A stretch of 64,000 nt of DNA from Adiantum capillus-veneris (taxonomy: Eukaryota > Streptophyta > Polypodiopsida > Polypodiales > Pteridaceae), in the NCBI GenBank assembly GCA_014529385.2, contig CM043958.1, positions 145,195,234-145,259,233 of the forward strand. Reading direction: 5' to 3'. Below, in pieces: positions 10,830-23,369 of this stretch. Under the pieces are notes generated by a model. That model was not told the origin of the DNA. It saw only the letters and a list, made by a program, of their open reading frames with translations, and searched no databases. Positions within the stretch are counted from its first letter, which is position 1; each line of letters begins with the position of its first letter. The translations under genes were made by a program, and so were the position numbers.

Positions 10830-10870
10830 CACGACCCACTATTGATGCATGCTTTAACAAAGCATTGGTG

Positions 10871-10957
<87 letters not shown>

Positions 10958-11010
10958 TGTGTGTACCACGACCCACTACTAATGCATGCTTCAACAGTGT
11001 GCATTGGTGC
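10664..11010. repeat. Compound microsatellite with three copies of a ~60-bp spacer
   Basis: (CT)n at 10664-10738, (GT)n at about 10798-10827 and (CT)n at about 10874-10954 are each followed by the same spacer. The spacer runs from gtgtaccacg through catgct to cattggtg. The third spacer copy ends with a short gtgtg insertion. The unit of dinucleotide tract plus spacer appears to have been duplicated while the tract changed from CT to GT. Long open frames here (Ser/Leu, Arg/Glu, Thr/His repeats) are artefacts of the repeats. Confidence 0.9.
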
Positions 11011-11512
11011 CTCATGTCTCCACACAAACATCTGCTCAATACACACACTCAATCTCCCATTTCTGTCCCACCTACGCTCAACCCACGGGCTCTCATTTGT
11101 TGTCAAATTCACTTTTCTTTGTTTTAGATATTTAAGCATGCTCAGCGTGCTTAAAGATCTGAGAAAGATGGTCTTTAAACCAAAACGTTAAGCTTACCTT
11201 GCTGTTTTCTTGGGGCTTATGGGGTGGAAGTATTTGGTCAGTGGCGACTTTTGCAAGAGCCTTCCTTCCTCATGGCATTGCAAAGGATGGAAAACAAGCA
11301 AAAAATTTGAACGATAGAGATAAGCAGTGTGATTTTCAATTGTTTATAAACTTTAAATAATTTACACCTAAATTTACAGGGTATGCAGGAAATAATTAAG
11401 AAAACTGTACTAACTTTTCTTCAACAATTTCTCCAAATTAACGTTTTTTTTAACACTTCTCAAGATTAACATTTTTTAAACATTTCTCTATATTATGGTT
11501 TTCTTAAAAACT

Positions 11513-11560
11513 CGGATTGACAGTAGCATCTTTGAATGGATTGGCAATAGTGTCTTTGAA
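11513..11560. repeat. 24-bp tandem repeat, two copies
   Basis: ggattgacagtagcatcttt and ggattggcaatagtgtcttt, in tandem with 24-bp spacing. Upstream (11420-11510) are looser ~30-bp repeats of a T-rich word containing aacatttctc. Confidence 0.7.
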
Positions 11561-12014
11561 CACATGACACAAGTACTGCCTGTGAAATTATTAACTTTTA
11601 CAGAGTTGTTGGTACAGATTGACTTGCCACGTGTTCAATTTACTCAAAATTATTAATTATGGATATGGTGTTGATTTGATTGAAAGTTCTCTTTTTTGCA
11701 TGGAAGCTAAAATTTTCTTGCACTCTGTGTCCGGACAGTCCATCAACATTCCATTCCTCCGTGGAAAATGCCTCCTTCCCCTCAAGCTCCTGCAAGAGAA
11801 GTTGTGTGGTACAACTAGGGTCATTGTGGAGGCTCTTGTTCATGGGGAAGAAGACTTTGAAGTTTTGGCACCTCTTCCCATCTATGTGAGGGTGGGTTGA
11901 TATGGAGGCATACTTCATCTTGGAGGAATCATTATCTAAAAATTACACTGCAAGACTAGAAGACATCTTTCCGCCCCCTGAGTAATCTCCGATTGGTCCA
12001 TCACCTGCACCAAT

Positions 12015-12092
12015 GTAAGTGCATGTAAGTCCAAGATCATTCATGAAGGTTTGAATAATTCTTCACGATTTTTTGTTGTTGTTCTCTTGCAG
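12015..12092 (+). other. Probable 78-bp intron in the transposase gene
   Basis: Donor AT/gtaagt (with a second gtaagt ten bases on), T-rich tract ttttttgttgttgttctc, acceptor ttgcag/A at 12092. The exon after it opens directly into the transposase frame. Confidence 0.6.
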
Positions 12093-14026
12093 ACAAATTG
12101 ATGATGATAAGGAAAATGAAGATCACGTTGAATTTGATAAGCTAAATGAAGAAACTCTGAATTTTGAGGCAGCAATTTTTGCATTCCATTTTATCCGTAC
12201 ACTCCCTCCCAATGATGTGCTTCACACTATTATGCAAGAGTGTGAATACAAGGGCAAGGTCAAAGATCTACCAAAAAGCTACCAGGAATTCTACATCTAT
12301 GAAATGATTGAGGGGAAGGCAATGGAGGGTATGGAGCAAAAGTATGAGGGAAATTTGTGGACAAAACCACAAACTCGGACAAGAACTAGTAAATCTTTTG
12401 TCCTTAGGAAGAATTTTTGTGGAGGGGTCTTTCAATGTATGAATGAGCAATGCTCATTTAGGAGCAGGACTAATCAAACTAACAAGCAACATTGGAATGG
12501 TCAGTTGTCCAAGCTCCCAAAGAATGGCTACCTAGCCATGGGGAGCTATGGAAATTTGGAATGCTTTTTTTGCAAGCATGTTCCCATGTGTGTGAAAGAT
12601 TGTCCAACAGCAGTAGTCTATTTATGCACCATGGCAAGCACAAACACATCGTCCCTAAGGGAATGTCTAGAGCATCAATTCGGAACATAAAAGCCTTAGT
12701 ATCTAAGGTAGTGACAATGGACAATAGAGCAAGCCCTAGGAAGGTACAAATGATATTGGCTAGAGAGATGGTGCTCAAGGCCTTCACATATGACAATATT
12801 AGAAGTGGGGAGTTTATAAGTGAGAAGGAGGCCCATGAGATGTCCCAAGAATTGCTTACCCTTGTCAACATGAAGCAGTAATTTTTTAGCTTATAAGCAC
12901 CAAAACACTTGTTTCCTTGAAAAATTGGTTCACCCATGATTATGTATGTTTTAGGGTAAAGCAAATGGTGATGCACTGTAGAAGGACCACTCGACCAATG
13001 GGTAATGGAAATGGTGCAATTCTTGAACTAAAGAGAAAGTGACACTTTCAATTCTTCCACGGCTCTCGATTTCCATTGCAAGCATCAATATCACAAGAGC
13101 GGTCCTTCATATTCAAGATGTCTACTACCGGCCCAGGTTCAGGAGTAGATGTGGTCAGAAGGATGGATAAAGATGGACATGGAGACCTCCGACTATCATG
13201 GGTTTGTTTTGACCATGTCCATCAAACAGAAGGAGGTTGGCACACAATGGAAGCACATGTTTATGATCACATGTAAGTAACAAATAAGTATAAGGATATA
13301 AATAAGTGGATGTGGATACTAATTATGTAAACTATTGTATACCTTGGCTCATGGCTTTGTAATGTTATTAGAATTGGAGAGCTTCTAACAATTGCAACAT
13401 GTGAGTTTAGAGAAGAGGACGAGGAAGCACAATAATGTTTTGGGAATCTATGAACCAGGTTATGATTGAGCACATAGGTAGACCAGCCAATTTCCAAGGA
13501 TTCATGTCAGATGAGGCAGGAGCAAATTGGAATGCAGTGAGATATGTGTTTGGGGACAAGAAGGAAATGGTGGGTAGGGAAAGGTCTTGTCTTTGGCACT
13601 GGGAGGATAATTTGAGGGTGCACACACAGAGGTATATCCACTCCCAATATCAATCAAAGCATAAAGAGATCTGTGAGAAGTGGAGATTGTCTGAGACAAC
13701 ATATGCGGCACTCGAGCAATTTTGTAGGATTAGGGGCTGGTGGGCAACAGGCAAGACAACAGATAAAAACATACCAAAGCTAGATAGTTGGTTGAGTTGG
13801 TGACATTTTAGGGTTAGCCATTGGGGACATATGATGGTCAAGGATGGGGAGCCCATAATGAATGCATTGATTCCAAGGACCAACCTCTCTGAGAGCAAAC
13901 ATGCAAGTTGGTTGGCTAGAGAGGGGTACAAGCAAAAAATTAGTCTTTATGATGCATGTGTCACTGATCTTATTAATCCCTATCTTCAGTGTGCCCGTCG
14001 TCTAGCCTTCTTGGATGGTAAATATT

Positions 14027-14028
<2 letters not shown>

Positions 14029-14059
<31 letters not shown>
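14029..14059. repeat. 31-base G homopolymer inside the transposase remnant
   Basis: Uninterrupted G run from 14029 to 14059. In the transposase frame it would add about ten glycines, and it is likely to be length-variable. Confidence 0.9.
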
Positions 14060-14061
<2 letters not shown>

Positions 14062-15125
14062 ACATTGGAAATTCTAGTTGACATAGCCATGTCAAGAATG
14101 CAGACTAGTCCATCACCAGAAGCCATCTCTAGGGCAGTGGATGATGCTTCCATGGGTACTCCAATGTTCAATTATAGAGTTAATTTCAAGGGTGAGAAGA
14201 GGACAATGTGTGCCAAGCGACCATTATTGGATATGGATACAAGCATTTGTAGCCACATGCCTGAGTATAATTATGTCACTCAAGATAAGATGTCAAATGC
14301 AGCACATGAGCAACCATGCATTGAAATTATTGCAAGATCTAGAGCAAAATGTCCATGACACAAAGTGGGCTATTCGCAGGATACCAACATCAAGTAGAGT
14401 GGAGTGTAACCATTGGACAGCTGGTAAGAAGTGTGGGTTGAGGCAGAGATCGGGAGACCCATCTCTGTGTCTTTGGAGTGATTGTCAATTATCTTCTTGG
14501 CGAAAGCAAAAGTTTTGCTAACACAGATGTGAGGCATACATGGAGAATGGTCACAAGCATCATACACCCACCAGAGTGCACTCCACATGTCTGGCCTATT
14601 GCGAAGGGCACCAAACTCAATATCCAAGAAGCTTGTGCACTTGTGAAGGCAGGATTTGAGATTGGAGTGTCAACGGAATTATTGATCCCCAAAGAAGTGC
14701 ATCAGTGAGAGCCCCATGCCAACAACAATGAAGATCAAAATTATCCCTATCGACCAGGGGTGTTGAAGGTTACCTATGATCAAATTAATGCAGCATTAGA
14801 AATGCCAGCAAAATTGATTAAAGGCCATGTAGAAGTGGAAGGAGAGAAAGATATTTTTACCATAGAACTACTGACAAGTCATAGTAGAGCCCCTACATCA
14901 TGCATAGAAGTTATAATTCAGAATGTCCCATCTTGTTCGTGCATTGAATTTCAAGGCAAGTTGGCAAAGAAGGCTTCCTTTCTTGCTTGCAAGCATCTTT
15001 ATTCTGTATACTTGATTGTACTTGGACAAGATGTCAACAACAACATGCATATCCATCAAGCACGAATTTTGAAGGCCATAGATATGCTAACAAAGGCAGT
15101 CAGAATCCATCCAAATCAGCTATAA

Positions 15126-16050
<925 letters not shown>

Positions 16051-16814
16051 TCATTGCTCTTGGCTCGCTCCATGGATGCACTCTAAATCATGAGATGGGA
16101 GGAGGGAAAAGCCACATTGTTGTCCAGTAGTGCCATCTGGGTGCACCCTGAACCATGGTGAAGAAAGGCCATTGATTCGATAGTCATAAGAAAGTCTCTT
16201 GATGCTCTTGCATGCGATTGGAGTTGCCTTGAAGTCTCTCAAGTTGACCTGAGTGTGTGTATAAGCTCCAACCAAATGTCCCTAGCAGACTACTCTACCC
16301 GTGGAACAGATCGAGTCTTGAAGATGCCAAAATAGCACGCCCGCTGAACCTGAGTGTCAGGCCGCAAATGAACTCCCAACACCACTCTCTGCGGCTACAC
16401 CAATCCTAGGGGATGAGCCTGTGGCAAGCTATAGTGTAGGTAGAACCTCCTGGATCACAATTATCCTGCTAGTGGAAGCCAACTCGAAGTGGAAGGCTAG
16501 GCCCGTGAGAGTGGACCAAGTTGCTGCACCCAAGTGTATTGCTGGGCTATAGAGAGGGTTGGCATCCACCAGAGAACATGAAGCCAAACCTGTTGTGCCA
16601 TGGGGAATACCCACAAACAATGTCATTGACTCTCCACATGATGGTCACATGCTACGCATGCTGCCGAGAAGTTGTTGTGTATCAACCAGCTCCCAACTGC
16701 TATAGTCTTGCGTGCTACCAGCCATTGAAAAATAGTGACTCTCCTCAGAGTCTTGTTGTCCCACAACCGCTCCCAAAAACCTGCCAAGAACTCAGTTGTG
16801 ACACCCTCCTCCTC

Positions 16815-17643
16815 CTAGTGAAGAGTTGTAGCTGGGCGAGCGTCTCTCTTTGTTGTTAGTATGTGTCGCCCCAAATGAGCTGTGTACTGGAAAAAATTAT
16901 CCTTGGGTGATTGTCTGAAGAGAAATGATCTCGCCAGAACCACTCTCTCTTGGGTCCCATTGCACTCGTACCAAAGGGTACTCTCCCAAGCCCAAAGTTG
17001 CGAGTGTCCTAACTCAAGATTTGTTGGGTCACAATCAATGACACAAGTCCCCCCACAGATGCCCACAACTCAAATCCTCTAAAAAACCGCAGTCTGCAGT
17101 TTGTGGTGCCTCTACTGAGACTCTTTGAAGCCAGCCCTCCCCCTCAATCTCGAAAAACATGGGGGGCATTGTCTCCGAGCAAGCCCCAACAACAATGAGG
17201 ACCTCCAAGCGTGTGAAGGCTCCCATCCATCTGGGAGCTTCTGCCTCAAGAGGGGTGTGCCACTCAGCTCATATAGCCTCTTTAATATCATGACACGTGC
17301 TCTACACCCCCCTCATGCCTTGCAGCTAGATGATCCGAACCTCCTTGGAAAGGTTTGAAAATTGTAGCCAGACATCAAACGTGCAGGCTGGTCCCTCTGC
17401 CATGGGACCCCAAGAAACATGAGGCATGCTGCCAACCAAGTGACCTCGCAATCACTCATGTAAGTAAGTTGGTGCTACTCCAGGCCACTCCTCAACTGCT
17501 CCTAGGACCTGAGCAGACTCGTAGCAAAGGGGTCCTCCCAACCTTGCTCGACACATCTATGCAAAAATCCACCTGGGGGACAAGCTCCAAGGGCTGAGTG
17601 TATGTGGGACTCGAGCACAAACCCGATGTACTAACAGCTCCTT
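16815..17643 (-). pseudogene. LINE1 C-terminal region, weakly supported
   Basis: Continues directly downstream of the post-RT domain. Short open pieces contain Trp- and Cys-bearing words (W-A-W-E-S-T-L-W-Y-E-C) where plant LINEs carry their zf-RVT domain. No continuous frame and no clean Cys/His set could be read, so assignment rests mostly on position. Confidence 0.4.
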
Positions 17644-18554
17644 CTAAGGCTCCTCACCTGGAAGAAGTCCTCTGACCACAAACTTCCCATAGAGGGCTCT
17701 ACTATGCCGTGTTGGGTCGATGATCCCTAGCCCTCCCTGGGAACACGGTAAGGTGATGACTTGCCAGGACACTTTGGCCCTCAGTGACTGGGTGTCATGT
17801 CCTGACCATAAGAGATTCCTGATCAGCCTCCCCAGTTGAATGATACATAAACTCAACAAGATCCAACAAGACGTGATGTACCACATAGTAGCCAGCAACA
17901 CCCGATTGGTCACTTCCACTCTACTAGCCAAAGAGAGTTGTGCAAAACTTCGATGTAGCAACTTCCTCCTAATGGATAAGAGGAGGGGGTAGTTTGCTAC
18001 TTTGGAGACAAATCCAAGCCTACCTAACAGCCCAAATATTGTAAAATAGTACGTGAGGGGATCCACCTGATGACCAATCAAGCAAAGGAGCACTGCCAAC
18101 CTAGAAAGCCATAGTCTTTCTCTAGTTGATTAGTGCCCCTGACGCACAACAAAACACCTCAAGATCCCGCTCACATCTATGCAAATTGCCCTCATGGCTC
18201 TCCAAGTACAATCCTGAGTCATCATCAAACTCGGTGTCAAGCAAATCATCTCCTCTAATAGAGAGCTCTAGACCACGCAAACCAACCTCCTCCTATAAGT
18301 CAAAAATCTCATCATCGCCTCAACATAGAAGAGAAAAAGGAGGGGGCAAGAGGGAAACCTTGTCTAACCAAATGTGTGAGCATGAAGCATTCCCCTCTTC
18401 CCTCTACCAAGAGTCCATAAATGTGCGTGCATCTGTAGAGAGTTGACACCCCTCTGATCCAAGTATCTAAGTAGCCTATCCTGCGTAGAGTGCCCTCCAA
18501 GAAATCCCAATCAACTCTATCATAAGCCTTCTCAAAGTCGAGAAGGAGTATCAC
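17644..18554 (-). pseudogene. LINE1 reverse transcriptase
   Basis: Motifs in order: L-D-F-E-K-A-Y-D-R-V-D-W-D-F-L (18554-18490), L-V-R-Q-G-F-P-L-A-P (18370), then E-F-D-D-D-S-G-L-Y-L at 18218-18229, where the usual active site is F/Y-A-D-D. The post-RT part follows: S-L-A-S-R-V-E-V-T-N-R-V-L-L-A-T-M-W-Y and S-Q-G-G-L-G-I-I-D-P. The enzyme would copy LINE RNA at the nicked target. The change of Ala to Asp between the aromatic and the Asp pair, a frameshift around 18300, and V-R-Q-G-F for V-R-Q-G-C indicate a dead copy. Confidence 0.8.
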
Positions 18555-19584
18555 AAGATCCTCTCCTTGGAGACAGGTAAGGGTCTACACCTCCCCAAAG
18601 GTAAAGATGTTGTTAAGGATATTGCACTTCTTGACAAAACCTGTATGAGTCGCATGTATAATGCTCTCAAGTAGTGGTTGAATTCTCAAACTCAAATTCT
18701 TTACTAGGAATTTGTATGTTGAGTTGAGAATAGTGATGGGTTGCCACTACCAAATATCATCCAAGGAACCTCCCTTCTTGGGAATCAGGTAAATCAGACC
18801 CTCACTCAAGCTGTCAGGCATCTCTTTCGTGTGCAAGATGTGTTGATAGGCGCCACATAGATCCAAACCAAGTAGATCCCAGTACTCCAAGAAAAAAATG
18901 GGAGTCACACCATCCTCCCTGGGAAGCTACCTCAAGGAAGTGCCCTGAGGGCCTCATGGAGCTCTTGTAGCTAGAGTGGCATCTCTAATCTTTAACGAAT
19001 CTCCTCAGTAATTAGGCATATCATATGTGCCCAAACCTACTCTTTGCATGCTCCCTGATGCTCTAACTTAGGCTCAGTTGAAAGTAACTCACGTTAGTAG
19101 CAAGTGCCCGCACATCCTCATGCTCTGAAGCGACTAACCCATCAGGTCTCCTCAACTAGCTAACACTGGTGTGCGCATGGCGAGGTGCCATAGTCTCAAA
19201 GAACTCCTTAATAACTTTGTCGCCCACTTGGGTCCACTAAGATGTCTGTCAATGAAAGGCAAACTCATGGCGTCTCTCCTCAATGGTGATCAGCTCCCGT
19301 CAAGCCTGCTGCATCTGCTCCTCTAACCAAGGATTGTCAAGGTGGCACTCTTGTATCCGTTGTAGGGAAGCAATGCCTCATCGGAGCCACTTCTCCTCCT
19401 CCTTGGCCGCAACCAAGCGAGCTGCAGACTCTTGGAGGAAGAAGCAGACAAGCTCAGTAAGTCCATTGGACACTCTACTAGCAAGAGTTCCCTGAGAGCC
19501 GAAGCTCTTTGTACAAATTGCTGCCACTAGCTCTTTGAGATTTGTATCTAGCAAGATCCTCTTAGGGATGTGCAACATCACACT

Positions 19585-19730
19585 CCCACTACTCTATCTC
19601 TCTGTAACAATAAGAATCATTGGCACATGCTCTGAGAAAGAAGTCCCCGCAAGAATGCAAAAAGATCCTCCCATGTCACAGAGACGGTCACTTGCGTAGA
19701 AGCGATCTATCCGACCAATTGCTTCTTAGC
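19585..19730 (-). pseudogene. LINE1 endonuclease domain, C-terminal part
   Basis: Reads G-R-I-D-R-F-Y-A-S-D-R-L-C-D-M-G-G followed by T-S-F-S-E-H-V-P-M. These match the R-I-D-R-F-Y and S-D-H-x-P signatures that end exonuclease-endonuclease-phosphatase domains of plant LINEs. The catalytic Asp of S-D-H is changed to Glu (S-E-H). The domain would nick target DNA to prime reverse transcription. A stop follows at about 19600. Confidence 0.65.
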
Positions 19731-19760
19731 TTGGACAAGTTTAGTGGACTCCTTGTTGTC

Positions 19761-20289
19761 TTGGACTTGATCATTTGGGCGTCTTCATTTACAAACAGGT
19801 TGGAACATCACTTACAATGGTGCAACTCGTTAGTGGCTATGTAGCCATTTTTTATAGAGTCAACATCCTTCTTATCACTCTCAAGTCTCATAATAGGAAG
19901 CAACATAGGGTACAACTAGTTGTAATGAGGTGGGAATGAGGTGTCTAGTTGTAATTTTCCCACAGGTGGTTGTTTCTGTACAACGTGTAGCTTGTTAGGA
20001 AGATGTTTGTAAACGGTAGTTGTGGTTACTTGCATTGTGATGGTGTTGGGTGCTTCTTGGTGTGATGTGGCTGGCTTTGTGGCTTTTGTCTAGGTCGGCT
20101 TGTTGGGGTCCTACTTACAGCTCAATGGCGGTTTCTAGAGTACTACCTAATAGGGGCACTATAGTAATGTTGTCTGAAACTTTGCTTGCCAGGTCAGCTA
20201 ACCCTTCAACTTGCTTCTCTTCATATTTCCTAGATGGAATATTTACTTTGCCTTTCATCATATTCCAGAGCTTCTAGTTAGTTAAAACT
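19761..20289. other. No gene recognised
   Basis: Between the truncated LINE1 and the gag remnant. T-rich and AT-rich sequence, short open frames only, no repeats of note. Confidence 0.5.
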
Positions 20290-21330
20290 TTTTGGTTTTT
20301 GGTGGCTCGTTCAAATGGCCTTTCTTGCTCAACTTCCAAACCCTGTTTCATTGCTAGTGTAGACTACTCAGGCTGACCTTCTAGTCCTATCAGTTTCAGT
20401 GTCAGTGGTGTGATCCGAGGATGGGTAGGCACATAGGGTTTCCTGTAGAAAAATTGCTAGACATACCATGCCTTAAATAAATGTTGTATTTTGACTTTAC
20501 TTGTCTAAGCCACCACATTATTGTACAAGATGGTGCTCAAATCATTGGGGCAATTCTTGTTTAGAGATATGTCTACTAGCACACTAAATACTTTCTCAAG
20601 CATGTTTGCTGGATTTTTTTTAGTCTTAAAGCTTCTACAACCAACTCATATAGGCAACTTATTATTCAAGGATTGACATTGGAATGCCCTAGCTTGCATA
20701 CTTCCTCTCTGTCAACTCTAGTGTTTCCTTCAAAAGTGTGCTAATTTCTTCAGCTGTGAAGACCTTGGGTTTCTTGTTATAGGGAAGTTTGTGCATATGT
20801 GCAATGAGGGAAACAGCGAACTATATCTCATATTCATTGATTGTAACAGTAGCTATGTCTACTTCAAAGGTGTCTACAACTTGCTGTATGGTATCCATGT
20901 CTATGGGTATCTCGGCCACTTTCATCACCATCATCATACCCCAATTGGTGAGTAGTTCCTTCTAAACTTCTTGATCTTGAAACCACGCAAAAACTAGGCT
21001 CTCATTTATTTTTTAGATGGCGGCTCATGTGATAGTTTAGTGAGCTCCTTAATTTTCTCTACATAGCTCCTTACTAACAATCTGCCTTGTTGTACTTTAT
21101 GTAACTCGCTGAGGATGTCTTCATCCCCTTAGTTCTCACTATACTCAAGGGTGAAGGCTTTTTTTAATTGACTATAATTTCTTATTTGACATGTTGGATA
21201 TTGATAATACCACTTCTTGGCCGCATCTTTGCGTATGAGGAAAGTACTATGTCCAGTCATACTTGTCGATGTCCTTGAGGTTAGTGTATTGTTTGAAGGC
21301 TTGTATATGGAAATCCTTCCTACTCCCTTT
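20290..21330 (-). pseudogene. gag: gag-like remnant of another LTR retrotransposon
   Basis: Minus-strand reading from about 21260 gives S-T-F-L-I-R-K-D-A-A-K-K-W-Y-Y then F-T-L-E-Y-S-E-N, G-R-L-L-V-R-S-Y-V-E-K-I-K-E-L and H-E-P-P-S-K-K. This resembles the capsid domain of Ty3/gypsy elements (W-Y, V-R-x-Y-V and E-P-P words). A further segment (20940-20680) reads E-I-P-I-D-M-D-T-I-Q-Q-V-V-D-T-F and H-M-H-K-L-P-Y-N-K-K-P-K-V with no recognised domain. Most interruptions are single TAG or TAA stops in an otherwise readable frame. No LTRs or polymerase were found, and it is not obviously the same family as R1/R2 or A/B/C. Confidence 0.55.
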
Positions 21331-22773
21331 TAATTCAAGTCATTGGCCTTTTCCCAACATCTAAGTTTGTCATGGTGATTTTCATCATCTAGGTTTTCCA
21401 TGGTAATCGGTTTCTGTCTTCGGACGCTTGGGTTTCACATGGTGCTCATCATCTGTCTCTGCTATAGTTTTTGGGTCCTATCCTTTGTGAGGTTTTGTCA
21501 TTGATTCAAAATGTATGTGCTTATGTCTCCCTACATCACTGGCATCAATAGTGACATTCAAGTGTAAGCATTGTTAGTTTTGTTGAGGTTTGCAACTACG
21601 CATGAATGAGCCTTAATTGCACATTTGAGTGCTTAAATCATTGTTTTTTGACGTTTTGACCATAGGAGAGTGTTCCTAGATCATAGGGCGACCTTTCATG
21701 ACTGATCTATTGCAATTTTCAGGACCTTGAGCGCATATTTGCTTTCCGTTATCTAGAGTGCTGGAAATCCAACAAGCGAGACATGCTTTCGAATGGTCAT
21801 TCATCCCTAGAGTTTGAGTCCTAAAAAGCCTTGCTTTTGCATAGAGTTGTAGATAGAAACTACAAATAGTAGGAAAGTAGTAACACAACATTGTATTACA
21901 CAAGTCGTGCGCATTAGCACCCTTGTACGGAGCCTTGCTCCTTGTTTACAATACCAGTCACAGCCTGACTAACCATTACTACTACAAAACTTTGCCGCCT
22001 TGCATAAACTATGAGGGTAATCAACTAATAAAAAAATATTTTAAAGAGGTTACCTTGTTGCCGTTCTTGTAGAAAACTTTCAAGCTTAGTTGGAATATGG
22101 TGGAATTGAAGCTATGCTTTTCCAGTCATGTGTTGAACTTGGGATGATTGAAGTTGATGAAGCTGTGGGTTACAAAATCTTTCCGCATTGAAGCTTGAAG
22201 TTGATCTGTTACACCCCACTACCTGCATGTGATGCCATGCATAGCCTCCTTTGATGCATTGTGCAACCAAGCATGTCTTGCACGCAGTGCCTGTGCCTTC
22301 AAAACAAGCAATCGTGCTTGTGGGTCCTTGGTTTCTACCTGTGGACTCCAAAGCGAGACCTTGTTGGCTGCACGTTGTGCATGCGCGTTGCATGTGGCGT
22401 GCTCATTCTCATGGCCTAATTGAGCCCAATTACTGTGCACCGTGGGCCAAAGCCCTTAGTTGGGTAGGGCAAAAGAAGAAGAAGAAGAAGAAAATATACT
22501 TTGTTTTTTGGTTGCACCAGTGATGGTCATCTATGTCGATGACGAAGGGAGATCTTCCACTACTGTGTTGCTCCAAATCGGCCTCATCTTCAACATGATT
22601 TCCTCCTTAATCCCTTGCACTCCCAACGAGCCCGGCCATGGCGATTTTCAGGTCGACCTCGCCACCATCCTGTGTGCATGCAGTCATTCTTGCAGTCTCC
22701 TTTTGGCTCTGCAAGGACAATTTCCCACGGCCATGCCTTGCATGACACAAGCTCGCCCAGAGAAAAAGAAATA

Positions 22774-22842
<69 letters not shown>

Positions 22843-23052
22843 TTGGTAGGATAGTGTCCCTAGGTGTGTTAAACCTCTTCCTAAAGTTTCATTGCATTTC
22901 AAGTCCGTTTGAGTGCCGAAATGGAGTGATGACCTAGAGCGGTGAGGGACATAGGCAGATTGCCCTGATCATTGAGTGATTGATTTGCTTGTTGAGTTGT
23001 TGCGTTAGCTTCTTAAGGTCCACTTCTTGATATTGACAACCTCAAAGAGTCT
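21331..23052. repeat. No gene recognised; contains (GA)n array at 22777-22839
   Basis: Sequence between the gag remnant and R2. An uninterrupted (GA)n tract spans about 22777-22839, and a short GAA run is at 22473-22490. Open frames at 22112-22854 are short and have no recognised motif. Confidence 0.6.
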
Positions 23053-23369
23053 TTGTGCCCCATCCGAGTCACTTCCCTAAGTATTGACATTATGTTAGTG
23101 CCAGATAGCTATGCTACAGACGTCCGTCGCGACGACCCGCTAGCATTTTCGGAGGTAGCAGAATTGTGGCCACAATCCTTATGGGAATGGATTAGAAACC
23201 ACAAAGATGGTAGTGCTACTTTACAGTCAGCACCTATCCCTAAGATAAACATGGATCACGAATTTTGACTAGGAGATATACGATCTCTATATGGGGATGC
23301 CGGGTCTGAAGCATCTAAAGAGAGCAAACCACACTCTCTACAGACTTTACCATCTTTCATAGGCACGAA

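Larger units (their letters stand above)
11680..15125 (+). pseudogene. Mutator-like (MULE) transposase with SWIM zinc finger, decayed
   Basis: Coding sense runs through several exons and frames. A likely intron is 12015-12092: donor gtaagt (repeated at 12025), polypyrimidine tract, acceptor ttgcag. The 12093-12690 exon has Cys-rich motifs (F-Q-C-M-N-E-Q-C-S-F; F-F-C-K-H-V-P-M-C-V-K-D-C) typical of the N-terminal zinc region of MULE/FAR1-type proteins. The transposase core includes F-M-S-D-E-A-G-A-N-W-N-A-V-R (second catalytic Asp, about 13500-13545) and L-S-E-S-K-H-A-S-W (Glu, about 13885-13915). The SWIM finger C-S-C...C-K-H is at about 14935-14995, with the stop at 15123. A donor gtaagt at about 13274 follows the first core exon. 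Breaks: frameshift near 12600, stop at 13801-13803, a 31-G run at 14029, further shifts near 14360-14700. The protein would cut and rejoin the transposon ends; this copy cannot. I did not find terminal inverted repeats. Confidence 0.7.
16051..19760 (-). mobile_element. LINE1: non-LTR retrotransposon, 5' truncated and decayed
   Basis: Minus-strand coding sense, in order: the end of an endonuclease domain (19600-19760), the linker, the reverse transcriptase (18554-17900), the conserved post-RT region (17900-17644), and a less certain C-terminal zinc-finger-type region down to about 16051. That is the order of ORF2 in plant L1-type LINEs. The N-terminal part of the endonuclease is missing, the usual result of incomplete target-primed reverse transcription. 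No poly(A) tail is obvious at the left end, so that boundary is approximate. Frames are broken in many places. Confidence 0.75.

Noticed and set aside
10555-11191. Long open frames of Ser-Leu, Arg-Glu or Thr-His repeats
   Set aside because: They are translations of (CT)n, (GA)n and (GT)n arrays in all frames; no flanking coding signal. The same applies to similar frames at 15619-15885, 22615-22854, 26513-26764, 27884-28108 and 30573-31097.
22112-22774. Overlapping open frames near 22.1-22.8 kb as a small gene
   Set aside because: Frames on both strands are equally open, no start context, splice sites or recognised motif, and one runs into the (GA)n array.
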